This document shows, piece after piece, positions 16,638 to 25,489 of a DNA stretch of 64,000 nt. Position 1 is the stretch's first letter, and every line of letters starts with the position of its first letter. The DNA lies in contig NZ_WBIR01000016.1 in the NCBI RefSeq assembly GCF_009749395.1, positions 1 to 64,000 of the forward strand, given 5' to 3'. This stretch comes from Agromyces salentinus. GTDB taxonomy: Bacteria; Actinomycetota; Actinomycetes; Actinomycetales; Microbacteriaceae. Under the pieces are notes generated by a model. It was given only the letters and a program-made list of their open reading frames with translations. It ran no database searches and was not told the origin of the DNA. The position numbers and the translations under genes were made by a program.

Positions 16638-17702
16638 ATGTCCGAAACACTGCGCCTGTCCGTCCTCGACCTCGTTCCCGTTCGGAGCGGCCAGACCAGC
16701 GCGGGGGCCGTCGCGGCATCCGTGGGTCTCGCCAAGCTCGCCGATCGGCTGGGGTTCACCCGCTACTGGTTCGCCGAGCACCACAACATGCGCTCCGTCG
16801 CGTCGACGACCCCGCCCGTGCTGATCGCGGCGACCGTGGCGCAGACCGAGCGCATCCGCGTCGGCTCGGGCGGCGTGATGCTGCCGAACCACGCGCCCTT
16901 CGTGGTGGCGGAGCAGTTCGCCGCCCTCGAGGCCATCGCCCCCGGACGCATCGACCTGGGCCTCGGCCGCGCGCCGGGCAGCGATCCCGTCATCACGCAG
17001 CTGCTGCGCATCTCGGGGCCGACCGCCGACGTCGACCGGTTCCCCGATCACATCGCCGACATCCTGAGCCTCGTCTCGCCCGACGGCGCGAACCTGCGAC
17101 TGACGAGCGGCCGCGAGTACGCGATCACGGCGACGCCGGCCGCGACCTCGACGCCGCAGGTGTGGCTGCTGGGCTCGAGCGACTACTCGGCGAAGCTCGC
17201 CGCCGAGCTCGGGCTCCCCTACGTGTTCGCGAACCACTTCTCGGGCGAGGGCCTCGAGCGGGCGCTCGAGCTGTACCGCACGGAGTACCGGCCGAGCGAG
17301 GCGCACCCCGCTCCCGAGACCTTCCTGACCGTCAACGCGTCCGTCGCGCCGACGCTCGAGGAGGCGCGTGCGCGAGCGCTGCCGCAGCTCCGCGCCATGG
17401 CGCGCCTGCGCACCAACCGTCCGATGCGGGAGCTCGAGACGGTCGAGGCGGCCCAGGCGGCTCCCGCCGACAGCATGGTCGACGAGCTCATCGCCGGCAT
17501 GGAGCGGCGCTGGATCATCGGCGACGCGGCATCCGCGGCATCCGAGCTGCGCACCCTGGCGACGCGCCACGGCATCGACGAGGTGATGATCTCGCCGATC
17601 GCCGGGTCGTACGAGACGGAGCCGGCGGATGCCGCGCCGGGCCGTGAGCAGACCCTCGAGCTGCTCGCGGGCGACCTCGGCACGGCGCGGGCGGCCGAGT
17701 AG
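16638..17702 (+). CDS. LLM-class flavin-dependent oxidoreductase (MsnO8-like)
   Basis: This 354-residue luciferase-like TIM-barrel enzyme has the motifs LSVLDLVPVRSGQTS at the start, RYWFAEHHNM, VGSGGVMLPNHAPFVVAEQFAAL and GLGRAPGSDP. It belongs to the MsnO8 subgroup, which usually uses FMNH2. The ATG has no strong Shine-Dalgarno sequence, but conserved sequence begins within five residues of it. The gene is divergent from the berberine-bridge-like flavoprotein gene and is closed by a strong hairpin. The reaction is not known. Confidence 0.87.
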   Translation: MSETLRLSVLDLVPVRSGQTSAGAVAASVGLAKLADRLGFTRYWFAEHHNMRSVASTTPPVLIAATVAQTERIRVGSGGVMLPNHAPFVVAEQFAALEAIAPGRIDLGLGRAPGSDPVITQLLRISGPTADVDRFPDHIADILSLVSPDGANLRLTSGREYAITATPAATSTPQVWLLGSSDYSAKLAAELGLPYVFANHFSGEGLERALELYRTEYRPSEAHPAPETFLTVNASVAPTLEEARARALPQLRAMARLRTNRPMRELETVEAAQAAPADSMVDELIAGMERRWIIGDAASAASELRTLATRHGIDEVMISPIAGSYETEPADAAPGREQTLELLAGDLGTARAAE

Positions 17703-17713
17703 CGGAACGCACG

Positions 17714-17743
17714 ACGCCCGCGTGACCACGGTCACGCGGGCGT
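17714..17743. terminator. Terminator hairpin after the LLM gene
   Basis: ACGCCCGCGTGACC (17714-17727) and its complement (17730-17743) form a 14-bp perfect inverted repeat that begins 12 nt after the LLM stop codon. It lies between two convergent genes and may serve both. Confidence 0.8.
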
Positions 17744-17796
17744 TCTCCATGCGGCGATCGACCGCGCCTCGGCGTCGTGCCGAGGCGCTGCAGCGC

Positions 17797-18213
17797 CTAG
17801 GCGGCCAGGCCCAGACGGCGCAGGTCGTCACCAGAGGCGCGGTAGTCGGCACCCGGCTCGACCACCAGCTCGCGCGGGACCCGGGCGGCGTTCTGCACGC
17901 GCGCGTCGGCGCCGACCTGGGCGAACGGCCCCACGACCGCGCTGCGGCCGATGACGGCGCGCTGGCCGATGCGGGCGTTCACGCCCACGGTCGCACGCTC
18001 GGCGATGATCGCCCCGGCCTCGACCCAGGCGCCGTGCTCGATCTGCGCACCCCGCTGCACCTCGGCCCCGGGGTCGACGTACGCCGTCGGATCGACGAAG
18101 GCGGTCGCATCGACCTTCGCGGTCGTCGAGACGAGACCGCGGCCGTTGACGTGCTTGCGGTAGCGACGCAGGACTCCGGCTTCGTCTTCGAACTCGACGT
18201 AACTGATGCCCAC
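17797..18213 (-). CDS. Left-handed beta-helix (hexapeptide-repeat) protein
   Basis: This 138-residue protein consists mostly of hexapeptide repeats of the transferase type (TAKVDATAFVDPTAYVDPGAEVQRGAQ and onward to VVGPFAQVGADARVQNAARV), predicting a left-handed parallel beta helix of about five coils. The GTG start has GGAGGAG at ideal distance; the frame is open for 33 more codons upstream but these lack family character. No catalytic domain is attached, so it may be a carbonic-anhydrase-like or acyltransferase-like fold with another role. It is divergent from the glycosyltransferase gene. Confidence 0.7.
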   Translation of the reverse strand: MGISYVEFEDEAGVLRRYRKHVNGRGLVSTTAKVDATAFVDPTAYVDPGAEVQRGAQIEHGAWVEAGAIIAERATVGVNARIGQRAVIGRSAVVGPFAQVGADARVQNAARVPRELVVEPGADYRASGDDLRRLGLAA

Positions 18214-18457
18214 GTTCTCCTCCTTCCGGCGCGGATCCTCCGCACCCGGACATTGATACAACACGCGGGATGACCGGGGAATTCCCGGAACCCGGGCGGG
18301 GCTCGGTGCCAACCCTGAATCCCGGACGTGCCAGCACTGGGATCGGCCGGGAACCGTGGCGGCCGCGCCTGCCCGGGGCTAGCGTCGCACCACGTGCCGG
18401 GTCCTCCGGCATGCCCCGCGCTTCCGCTCGGCCCGCCGCATCCGTCGAAGAGATCCC

Positions 18458-19762
18458 ATGTCGAACTACCTGCTCTGCTCGAGCCCCATCCAGGGCCACG
18501 CCGCCCCCGTCATCGCGATCGCGAGCGACCTCATCGCCCGCGGGCACACCGTCACCGTGCTCACCGGCTCGCGGTTCCGCGCCGCCGTCGAGGCGACGGG
18601 CGCCGGGCACCGCGCATTCGGCGGCATCGCCGACTTCGACGACCGCACCATGATGGACCACCTTCCGGAGCGCGACCGCCACCGCGGCATCGGCAAGCTC
18701 CAGTACGACGTGCAGACCATCTTCGTGAAGACGGTGCCCGACCAGTTCGCGGCTGTCGAGTCGGCCGTCGCGGAACTCTCGCCCGATGCGATCCTCGTCG
18801 ACTCCGCCTTCGCCGGCGTGCTGCCGCTGCTCCTGGACGGCGTCACCACCCGGCCGCCGGTCCTGGCGCTCGGCGTGCTGCCGCTCAGCCAGTCGAGCGC
18901 GGATGTCGCGCCCTACGGGCTCGGACTGGCACCGAAGCCCGGCCCGTTCGGGCGCCTGCGCAACCGGGTGCTGAACCTGCTCGTGCAGCGCGTGGTGTTC
19001 CGCGCGACCCAGCGCCTCGCGAACGAGGTCATGCACTCGCTCGGACGCCCGACGCTGCCGGCCTTCGTGCTCGACTGCTCGCGCCTGTTCGACCGCTTCC
19101 TCCAGCTCGGCCCGTCGACGCTCGAACCCGCGCGGAGCGACCTCTCCGGCAACCTCCGCTTCGTCGGCACGGTGCTGCCGCCGGCACCGGAGGCCGGCCG
19201 GCTCCCCGGCTGGTGGTCGGAGTTGGACGGATCGCGCCCGGTCGTGCACGTCACGCAGGGCACGATCGACAACCACGACTTCGACCGGCTGATCCGGCCG
19301 ACGCTCGACGGGCTCGCCGATCGCGACGTGCTCGTCGTCGTGTCGACCGGAGGCCGCCCGGTCGCCGAGCTCGGCGACCTTCCCGCCAACGCGCGGGCCG
19401 CGGAGTTCCTCCCATACGACCTCCTGATGGCGAAGGCCGACGTCTTCGTCACGAACGCCGGCTTCGGCGGCACGCAGTTCGCCCTGAGCCACGGCGTGCC
19501 GATGGTCGCCGCCGGCGACACCGAGGACAAGCCGGAGGTGGCGATGCGCATCGCCTGGTCGGGCGCCGGCGTGAACCTCGGCACCGGCACGCCGACCGCC
19601 GAGGCCGTGCGCGAGGGCGTCGACCGCGTGCTCGGCGACGAGCGGTACCGCGAACGGGCGCAGGGGCTGGCCGCGGACATCGCGGCGTACGACACGTCCG
19701 CCCTCGTCGAGGCCGAGCTCGAGGCCGCGGTCATCTCCCGGCTCGCCGAGGCCGCGCGCTGA
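18458..19762 (+). CDS. UGT/MGT-type glycosyltransferase (GT1)
   Basis: This is a 434-residue GT-B-fold glycosyltransferase of family GT1. The N-terminal acceptor domain begins NYLLCSSPIQGHAAPVIAIASDLIARGHTVTVLTG, and the C-terminal nucleotide-sugar domain holds VFVTNAGFGGTQFALSHGVPMVAAGDTEDKPEVAMRI, the macrolide-glycosyltransferase-like donor motif. Such enzymes transfer a sugar from a UDP or TDP donor to a small lipophilic acceptor, often for detoxification or metabolite tailoring. It precedes the iron-box-controlled ECF transporter by 134 bp on the same strand, but the box lies between them, so they are probably separate transcripts. Confidence 0.87.
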   Translation: MSNYLLCSSPIQGHAAPVIAIASDLIARGHTVTVLTGSRFRAAVEATGAGHRAFGGIADFDDRTMMDHLPERDRHRGIGKLQYDVQTIFVKTVPDQFAAVESAVAELSPDAILVDSAFAGVLPLLLDGVTTRPPVLALGVLPLSQSSADVAPYGLGLAPKPGPFGRLRNRVLNLLVQRVVFRATQRLANEVMHSLGRPTLPAFVLDCSRLFDRFLQLGPSTLEPARSDLSGNLRFVGTVLPPAPEAGRLPGWWSELDGSRPVVHVTQGTIDNHDFDRLIRPTLDGLADRDVLVVVSTGGRPVAELGDLPANARAAEFLPYDLLMAKADVFVTNAGFGGTQFALSHGVPMVAAGDTEDKPEVAMRIAWSGAGVNLGTGTPTAEAVREGVDRVLGDERYRERAQGLAADIAAYDTSALVEAELEAAVISRLAEAAR

Positions 19763-19818
19763 GTCGCCGGCCCGCGTCGCGAGATCGGGCTGAACCCGTG
19801 GTCGCGGCATCCGCCACC

Positions 19819-19837
19819 AAAGGTTAGGCTCTCCTAA
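19819..19837 (+). promoter_or_regulatory. IdeR/DtxR-like iron box before the ECF transporter genes
   Basis: AAAGGTTAGGCTCTCCTAA matches the actinobacterial iron-box consensus TTAGGTTAGGCTCACCTAA at 16 of 19 positions. It contains the inverted repeat TTAGG-N4-CCTAA. TAGGCT inside it can serve as a -10 hexamer 66 bp before the GTG of the transporter ATPase. Iron-dependent repression by an IdeR/DmdR-type regulator is inferred. Confidence 0.75.
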
Positions 19838-19896
19838 GCCGACGCTCTGGTCGGCGGACCCCTCCGGCATCCGGCCGGCCGATCCGGCGAGACCAC

Positions 19897-21696
19897 GTGA
19901 ACGCACAGCCCCTGATCACCCTCGATGGCGTGAGCATCCGCCACGACGAGGCGACGCGCGCCACCCCGGCCGACGTCTCCTTCGAGGTGCGGCCCGGCGA
20001 GGTCGTGCTGCTGCTCGGGCCGTCCGGATGCGGCAAGTCGACGCTCGCGCTCGCGCTCGACGGGCTCATCCCGCACGCCGTCCCCGCGACGCTCGAGGGC
20101 ACGGTGCGCGTCGCGGGCCTCGAGACGTCGGCGCACACCGTCGCCGAGCTCAGCGAGCACGTCGCCATGGTCTTCCAGGACCCCGACGCGCAGGTCGTGA
20201 CCGGCACCCTGCTCGACGAGGTCTGCTTCGGTCCCGAGAACCAGCTCGTCGCGGCATCCGAGGTGCTCGAACGCGCCGAGCGCGCGCTGAAGCTCGTCGG
20301 GCTCTGGGACCGGCGCACCGACAACCCCGACGTGCTCTCGGGAGGCGGGCGCCAGCGCCTCGCGGTCGCCTGCGCCCTGGCCCTCGCCGCACCGGTGCTC
20401 GTGCTCGACGAGCCGACCGCGAACCTCGACCCCGCGGGCATCGACGAGGTCTACGCCGTGCTCCGCGAACTCGCGAGCGAACGCGACCACGCGATCGTGC
20501 TCGTCGAGCACAACCTCGACGCGGCCGTCGACATCGTCGACCGCGTCGTCGTGCTCGACGCCTCGGGCCGGCTCGTGATCGACGGGCCCGCACGCGAGGT
20601 GCTGCAGCAGCGGGCCGACGAGCTGCTCGAGCTCGGCGTGTGGCTCCCGGTCTCGACGCTCGCGGCGATGCGCCTCCGCGCCGCCGGCGTGACGCTCAGC
20701 CCGCTCCCCCTGAACCCGGCGGAGCTCGCGGCCGCGCTCGACGCGGTCGACGTGCTGCCCTCCCCGCTCCTCGCACCCCCCGGCACGGATGCCGCTCGGT
20801 CGCGAATGGTCGCGTCCTCCGCCGAAGCGCGACCAGATGCGTCCGAACTCGCCGGCGCCACCGACGTCACGGCGCCCGCACCCGCGATCCGCGTGCGCGA
20901 CTGCTCGGTTCGTCGCGGCGGGCGCCGCGGACCCGTCGTCGTCGACGGGGTCGACCTCGACGTGGCATCCGGCGACTTCCTCGCGATCGTCGGCACGAAC
21001 GGCGCGGGCAAGACGACACTGCTGCAGGCGATCGCGGGCGTCATCCCGGCGCCGCGCGGCAGCATCGACGTGCTCGGCATGGACCCGTCGCGCGCCGACG
21101 CCCGCGCCCGAGCGCGCCAGATCGGCTTCGTCTTCCAGAACCCCGAGCACCAGTTCGTCGCGCACACCGTCGCCGAGGAACTCGAGCTCGGACTGCGCCT
21201 CCAGGGCGTCGACGAGGCGACCCGGCACGCCGAGGTCGAACGCATGCTCGCCCGCTTCGACCTCGTCGAGCACCGAGACCGGCACCCGTTCCTCCTCTCG
21301 GGCGGGCAGAAGCGCCGGCTCTCGGTCGGCACCGCGCTCGTGGCCGGCGCCCCCGTGCTCGCCCTCGACGAGCCGACCTTCGGCCAGGACCGCGCCCGCG
21401 CCTCCGAGCTGCTCGACATCCTGGGCGGCCTGAACGCCGAGGGCACGACCGTGCTCGTCGTCACCCACGACCTCCAGCTCGTCGCCGACCACGCCAGCCA
21501 CGTCGCCGTCATGCGCGACGGCCGCCTGCTCGGCGCCGGGCCGACGGCCGAGGTCCTCGCCGGCCCCCTCGTCGAGGAGGCCGGGCTGCGGCATCCGCCC
21601 CTCGCCCGCGCCACGCGCGGGCTCGCCGGGCACCCCGAGTGGCATGCCGTCACGCGGATGTCGCAACTGCCCGTCGGCGATCGGGCCATCGCATGA
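19897..21696 (+). CDS. ECF transporter ATPase, two fused ATP-binding domains
   Basis: This 599-residue protein carries two ABC ATPase domains in one chain, as in YkoD-type ECF modules. The first (residues 5-250) has Walker A GPSGCGKST (41-49), LSGGGRQR and VLVLDEPTANLDP. The second (330-565) has GTNGAGKTT (366-374), LSGGQKRRLSVG and VLALDEPTFGQD. The linker of about 80 residues is variable. It energises import by an energy-coupling-factor transporter at the inner face of the membrane. The start is GTG. The stop overlaps the EcfT start in ATGA, and the S-component gene follows, giving a self-contained group II-like ECF transporter. The iron box upstream suggests expression under iron limitation. 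Confidence 0.92.
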   Translation: MNAQPLITLDGVSIRHDEATRATPADVSFEVRPGEVVLLLGPSGCGKSTLALALDGLIPHAVPATLEGTVRVAGLETSAHTVAELSEHVAMVFQDPDAQVVTGTLLDEVCFGPENQLVAASEVLERAERALKLVGLWDRRTDNPDVLSGGGRQRLAVACALALAAPVLVLDEPTANLDPAGIDEVYAVLRELASERDHAIVLVEHNLDAAVDIVDRVVVLDASGRLVIDGPAREVLQQRADELLELGVWLPVSTLAAMRLRAAGVTLSPLPLNPAELAAALDAVDVLPSPLLAPPGTDAARSRMVASSAEARPDASELAGATDVTAPAPAIRVRDCSVRRGGRRGPVVVDGVDLDVASGDFLAIVGTNGAGKTTLLQAIAGVIPAPRGSIDVLGMDPSRADARARARQIGFVFQNPEHQFVAHTVAEELELGLRLQGVDEATRHAEVERMLARFDLVEHRDRHPFLLSGGQKRRLSVGTALVAGAPVLALDEPTFGQDRARASELLDILGGLNAEGTTVLVVTHDLQLVADHASHVAVMRDGRLLGAGPTAEVLAGPLVEEAGLRHPPLARATRGLAGHPEWHAVTRMSQLPVGDRAIA

Positions 21697-22694
21697 GTGC
21701 CGCCACGCCCGGCACGGCCCCGACCCCGACGCCGCCCACCCCGACGCCGGTCACCCCGACGACGCCGGCCACCCCGACGCCGGCCGCCCAGACGACGCCG
21801 GCGACACCGGCGACGGGCGCGGCCGGCCCCGCATCGGTCGTGCGCGACCCGTACGCCGAGCAGGCGCCGGTGAGCGGCATCCGCTTCCTGCACCACCTCA
21901 ACCCGCTCGCGAAGTTCGCCGCGCCGCTGCCCGTGATGCTCGCGCTCATCTTCACGCGCGGCGTCGCGATCCCACTCGCCTTCATCGTGCTCGCGCTGGG
22001 GCTCCTCGTCATCGGCGCCCGCCTCTCGGGTCGCGCTCTGGCGGCACTGCTCCTCGGTGTCCCTGCCGCGATCCTCGTGCTCGGCTTCAGCTTCGGCATC
22101 TGGGTGGACCCCGCTCGCATCGAGGGCGCGAGCGCCGCGGCATCCGTCGTCATCTTCGCGATCGGCGACTGGCAGTTCACCCTCGCGGCGTACCTCGTCG
22201 GCCTCGCGACGGCCCTGCGCATCACCGCGCTGCTCATGCTCTCGCTGCTCGCCGGGCTCACCACGAGCGGCCCCGAACTCGTGCGCGCGCTCGTGCAGAA
22301 CCTGCGCGTGCCGTACCGCATCGGCTACACGGCCCTCGCGGCGCTGCGCTTCGTCCCCCGATTCGGACATGAGCTCGAGGTCATCCGGGCCGCGCACCGC
22401 GTTCGCGGGACGGATGCCGGGCGCGGGCCGGTCGCGGCCGTCAGGCGCACGATCGCCACGGCCATCCCGTTGCTCGCGAGCGCGATCCGCCACGCCGAAC
22501 GGGTTGCGCTGGCCATGGACGCGCGCGCCTTCGGCGCCCACGCGACGCGCACCGAGCGCACCATCAGCCGGTGGCGCGTCCGCGACACGGCCTTCGTCGT
22601 CGCGTTCTGGGTCGTGTCGGCCGCCATCTACTGGTGGGCGCTCCAGGCCGGCCTCGGCGGCGTGACCCCCGACCGCACCGAGGTCGGACTGTGA
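21693..22694 (+). CDS. ECF transporter transmembrane component (EcfT)
   Basis: This 333-residue membrane protein is the T component coupling the double ATPase to the substrate-binding S protein. It has about five or six hydrophobic helices and the two cytosolic coupling helices marked by IRAAHRVRG and ALAMDARAFGA, which match the EcfT ARG motifs. The first 45 residues are Pro/Thr repeats (PTPTPPTPTPVTP) caused by short GC-rich duplications and are absent from usual EcfT proteins. The conserved part begins near SGIRFLHHLNPLAKF. The ATG overlaps the ATPase stop. Confidence 0.9.
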   Translation: MSAATPGTAPTPTPPTPTPVTPTTPATPTPAAQTTPATPATGAAGPASVVRDPYAEQAPVSGIRFLHHLNPLAKFAAPLPVMLALIFTRGVAIPLAFIVLALGLLVIGARLSGRALAALLLGVPAAILVLGFSFGIWVDPARIEGASAAASVVIFAIGDWQFTLAAYLVGLATALRITALLMLSLLAGLTTSGPELVRALVQNLRVPYRIGYTALAALRFVPRFGHELEVIRAAHRVRGTDAGRGPVAAVRRTIATAIPLLASAIRHAERVALAMDARAFGAHATRTERTISRWRVRDTAFVVAFWVVSAAIYWWALQAGLGGVTPDRTEVGL

Positions 22695-22776
22695 ACGCGC
22701 GGCTCGCCGCCGTCGAGCCGTCGGCACCACGACCGACGCGACTTCCCCCGAACCCCCATCCGATCGGAGCCCGGCC

Positions 22777-23373
22777 ATGCGCCTGAACGTCCCCACCCGC
22801 CTGCTGCTCACCTGCGCCGCGATCGGCGCCGCCGCCGGGCTGCTGCTCATCCCGGCGTTCGTGCTCTCGACGACCGTCGCGCCGGCGATCCCGCTGCTGT
22901 ACGCCGCGTTCGCCGGCGTGTGGAGCGTGCCGTTCGTCGTGGCCATCGCCCTCATCCGGCAGCCGGGCGTCGCCCTGCTCACCTCGCTCATCGCCGGACT
23001 CGTCAACGCCGTGCTGACCCCGCAGGGGCCGTCGGCGATCCTCACGTGCCTCATGATCGGCGCGATGGTCGAGATCCCGCTCGCGATCGGCCTCTACCGC
23101 TCGTTCCGCCCGTGGATCTTCTACGTCGGCGCCGGCGTGTTCGCCTTCCCGTACGCGCTCTACTCGATGCCGTTTCTCGGCGTCGACCAGTTCCCGCTCT
23201 GGGCGCAGATCGCGTACCCGACGCTGTCGGTGCTGTCCAACCTCGCCGGCGTCTGGCTCGGCCTGCTCATCGCCCGCCGCCTCGATCGCACGGGCGTCGC
23301 GCGCGGGCTGCAGCGCCCGGTGCGGCGCCCCAAGGCGACGGATGCCGCGCTGGAGCCCACGCCCGCCGCCTGA
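22777..23373 (+). CDS. ECF transporter S component, YkoE-like
   Basis: This 198-residue integral membrane protein has five to six hydrophobic helices. The block VWSVPFVVAIALIRQPGVALLTSLIAGLVNAVL corresponds to the conserved region of YkoE, the S component of the thiamine/hydroxymethylpyrimidine ECF transporter, and gene order with a double ATPase and EcfT also matches ykoEDC-type loci. However, no TPP riboswitch is visible upstream; an iron box is. The true ligand may therefore be thiamine-like or something tied to iron nutrition. It is the last gene of the operon and is followed by a palindromic element and a 16-bp terminator. Confidence 0.75.
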   Translation: MRLNVPTRLLLTCAAIGAAAGLLLIPAFVLSTTVAPAIPLLYAAFAGVWSVPFVVAIALIRQPGVALLTSLIAGLVNAVLTPQGPSAILTCLMIGAMVEIPLAIGLYRSFRPWIFYVGAGVFAFPYALYSMPFLGVDQFPLWAQIAYPTLSVLSNLAGVWLGLLIARRLDRTGVARGLQRPVRRPKATDAALEPTPAA

Positions 23374-23418
23374 CGTTGGTGCGCCGCGCGCGCCGAACGC
23401 GCCCCGCGCGCCGACCAC

Positions 23419-23475
23419 CGAGACGTCGCAGATGGCGGCTTCACGCGCGTTTTCGCGACCATCCGGGACTTCTCG
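23419..23475. repeat. Palindromic intergenic element, copy B1
   Basis: This 57-nt imperfect palindrome begins CGAGACGTCGCAGATGGCG, and its other arm ends ACTTCTCG (about 15 of 20 arm positions pair). The first 19 bases recur exactly at 50004-50022, where the same layout occurs with a better stem. It lies between the convergent S-component and FKBP genes, before the terminator. Confidence 0.65.
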
Positions 23476-23531
23476 CGCGGTGGACCGGCGGCGCACCCGA
23501 CCCGCAGCCGGCGATGGCGCGTACAGACACC

Positions 23532-23567
23532 GAACGGGCCGCAGCGACTGATCGCTGCGGCCCGTTC
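23532..23567. terminator. Bidirectional terminator hairpin, 16-bp perfect stem
   Basis: GAACGGGCCGCAGCGA (23532-23547) and its exact complement (23552-23567) flank the tetraloop CTGA. It lies 16 bp from the FKBP stop and serves two convergent transcription units. Confidence 0.9.
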
Positions 23568-23583
23568 TGCCGTCCGTCGGTGA

Positions 23584-24537
23584 CTACGCGGCGGGCGCGG
23601 TGTCGAGGATCTCGACGAGGAAGACCAGGGTCTGCCCGCCGAGCTCGGCGGCCGCGGCGTCCTCGCCGTAGGCGTACTCCGGCGGGATCGTCACGATGAG
23701 CTTCGTGCCGACCGGCTGGCCGACGAGCGCGGCGCCGAAGCCCTGGATGACCTGGTCGGTCGAGAACTGGGCGGGGTCTCCGCCGTAGCTCTGGTCGAAG
23801 ACCTCACCGGTGTCCCAACTGGTGCCCTGGTAGTTGAGGGTCACGGTGTCGCCGGTCGAGACGACGTCGCCGTCGCCCTCCTCGAGCACCTTGAGCTGGT
23901 AGACGGCGGGCGGTGCGGTGTCGGGCAGCGTGACCGTGGGGGTCTCGCCCTCGGCGCCGAACTTGACCTCGGGCACGTCCTCGGTCCACTCCTTCGCGGT
24001 CAGCGGCTCCTTGACGTCGACCACGATGACGACGCTCTCGCCGGCCGCGAGGCCGACGTTCTCGTTGCCGGCACCCTCGTAGAGGCTCTCGGCGGGAGCG
24101 ACCGTGACCGTGCGCGTGCCGGTCGGGACGCAGTCGATGCCGGCGCGGAACGCCTCGAAGACGGTGTCGTCGCCGGCGGTGATCGTCGCGGGCTGCGAGA
24201 ACAGCTGCTTGCCGCTCGACCCGGCGAAGACGCTGACGACGGCGTTGACGCTGTCGCCGGCGGCCGTGGTCTCACCGCTGCCCTCGGTGACGATGGTGCG
24301 CTGCAGTTCGGTGGCCTCGAGCGGTGCCGTGAAGGTCGCGGTCGGCACGGCGCCGAAGTCGCCCTCGACCGTCACGCCGTCGCTCAGGTCACCCGACGGG
24401 AGGTCCATGCACTCGGCGGCCGCAGCGGTGGGGGTCGAGGAGGCTTCGGGGCTCCCGCCGGCGCAACCGGCGAGGAGGAGGGCTGCTGCGGCGGTCGCGA
24501 GCGCGACGGGCGCAGCGCGGCGCAGGGCACGATTCAT
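23584..24537 (-). CDS. FKBP-type peptidyl-prolyl isomerase lipoprotein
   Basis: This 317-residue exported lipoprotein has a signal peptide ending in the lipobox LLLAGC, so Cys21 or so is lipidated and the protein sits on the outer face of the membrane. The C-terminal domain (about residues 215-315) is a good FKBP with GDTVTLNYQG, FDQSYGG, IQGFGAALVGQPVGTKLIVTIPPEYAYGE and LVFLVEILD. A preceding region of similar length (about 50-190) looks like a degenerate FKBP repeat without the active-site pattern. It should catalyse prolyl isomerisation in secreted proteins. The gene is monocistronic and divergent from the methyltransferase gene. Confidence 0.9.
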   Translation of the reverse strand: MNRALRRAAPVALATAAAALLLAGCAGGSPEASSTPTAAAAECMDLPSGDLSDGVTVEGDFGAVPTATFTAPLEATELQRTIVTEGSGETTAAGDSVNAVVSVFAGSSGKQLFSQPATITAGDDTVFEAFRAGIDCVPTGTRTVTVAPAESLYEGAGNENVGLAAGESVVIVVDVKEPLTAKEWTEDVPEVKFGAEGETPTVTLPDTAPPAVYQLKVLEEGDGDVVSTGDTVTLNYQGTSWDTGEVFDQSYGGDPAQFSTDQVIQGFGAALVGQPVGTKLIVTIPPEYAYGEDAAAAELGGQTLVFLVEILDTAPAA

Positions 24538-24640
24538 GAGGGAGTGTTCTCGATTCGATCGGAAGGCAGGATGCGTCCAGTCTGCACGCTCCGGCTTTCC
24601 ATTGCCTGAATCCCGGACATTCCCGGCGATCAGGGCGACA

Positions 24641-25486
24641 ATGGGCTGCATGGGGGAACAGGTTGACGTCAGTGCTACCGTCCGGCATTTCGCTGAGCAT
24701 GCCTCGGCTTTCGCCGAGTTGGACGATGCGGTGTGGAATCCGATCTCGATGGCGACGGTGCTCCGCGCGGCGCCGCAGTTCGGCGAACTGGTGCTCGACG
24801 CGTGCTGCGGGGACGGTGCGTCGGCAGTGCCGACCGCCGAACTCGTCGGGCCGACCGGGGTCGTCGACGCGGTCGACCTCTCGGAGCAGATGATCGAGCT
24901 GACGCGGCAGCGCGTGGAACGCGAGGCGGCCCCGCTGCCGCAGCTCCGACTCCACGCGGCGGATGTCACGCAGTGGGAGGTCGTCGGCTACGACCTCGTG
25001 CAGTGCGTGCTCGGCGTCTTCTTCTTCGCCGACCTCCAGGCAGGCGCGGCCCACCTCGTCGACTGCGCGAAGCCGGGCGGCCGCGTGGTCGTGACGATCT
25101 GGGCGCCCGGCGCCCTGCACGAGTTCACGGAGGCGCTCTGCGACGCGGTCGAGGCCGAGGGCGGTGACGCCGGTGCGGAGGCCGTCGCGGCGTACCGCGA
25201 CGGCGGACCCCCCGAGATCCCGGAGTCACCCGGGGCGCTCGCCCAGTGGCTCGGCGGCCTCGGGCTCGAACGCACCCGTGCCGAGATCGTGCCGCGGCAC
25301 CTCGACCTCGACGCCGACCTCGCCTGGCGCCTCGTGCTCGGGATGTCGCGACGACGCCTCGTCGCGGACCTGGACGACGAGTCGCGCGAGCGGGTCGCCA
25401 CCGCGTTCCGCGCGCTCCTCGCCGAACGCGGCATCACCCGCGTCGACCTCTCCACGTTGATCGGCGTCGGCCACCGGCCGGAGTGA
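24641..25486 (+). CDS. Class I SAM-dependent methyltransferase
   Basis: This 281-residue methyltransferase shows the SAM-binding motif I as LVLDACCGDGASAV, motif II around VDAVDLSEQMIELTRQ and the motif-III-like region YDLVQCVLGVFFFADL. The UbiE-like layout suggests a small-molecule acceptor. Two in-frame ATGs are possible: 24641 has AGGG 5 nt upstream and was chosen; 24650 is three codons later. The C-terminal 100 residues (ALAQWLGGLGLERTRAEIVPRHLDL) form the variable substrate part. The acceptor is unknown. The gene converges on the sulfurtransferase gene with only 3 bp between stops. Confidence 0.85.
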   Translation: MGCMGEQVDVSATVRHFAEHASAFAELDDAVWNPISMATVLRAAPQFGELVLDACCGDGASAVPTAELVGPTGVVDAVDLSEQMIELTRQRVEREAAPLPQLRLHAADVTQWEVVGYDLVQCVLGVFFFADLQAGAAHLVDCAKPGGRVVVTIWAPGALHEFTEALCDAVEAEGGDAGAEAVAAYRDGGPPEIPESPGALAQWLGGLGLERTRAEIVPRHLDLDADLAWRLVLGMSRRRLVADLDDESRERVATAFRALLAERGITRVDLSTLIGVGHRPE

Positions 25487-25489
25487 CGC

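Noticed and set aside
16382-16759. Upstream extension of the FAD oxidoreductase frame by 126 codons
   Set aside because: The peptide is Arg/Ser-rich without family character and overlaps the start of the divergent LLM gene; GTG at 16381 has a good ribosome-binding site.
18314-18327. CCTGAATCCCGGAC repeated at 24605-24618, both upstream of divergent genes
   Set aside because: A 14-base match between two GC-rich intergenic regions is expected by chance in a window of this size, and there is no dyad symmetry or third copy.
19763-19896. TPP riboswitch expected before a YkoE-type ECF operon
   Set aside because: The conserved CTGAGA and ACCTGA-type elements are absent; only the iron-box-like dyad is visible.
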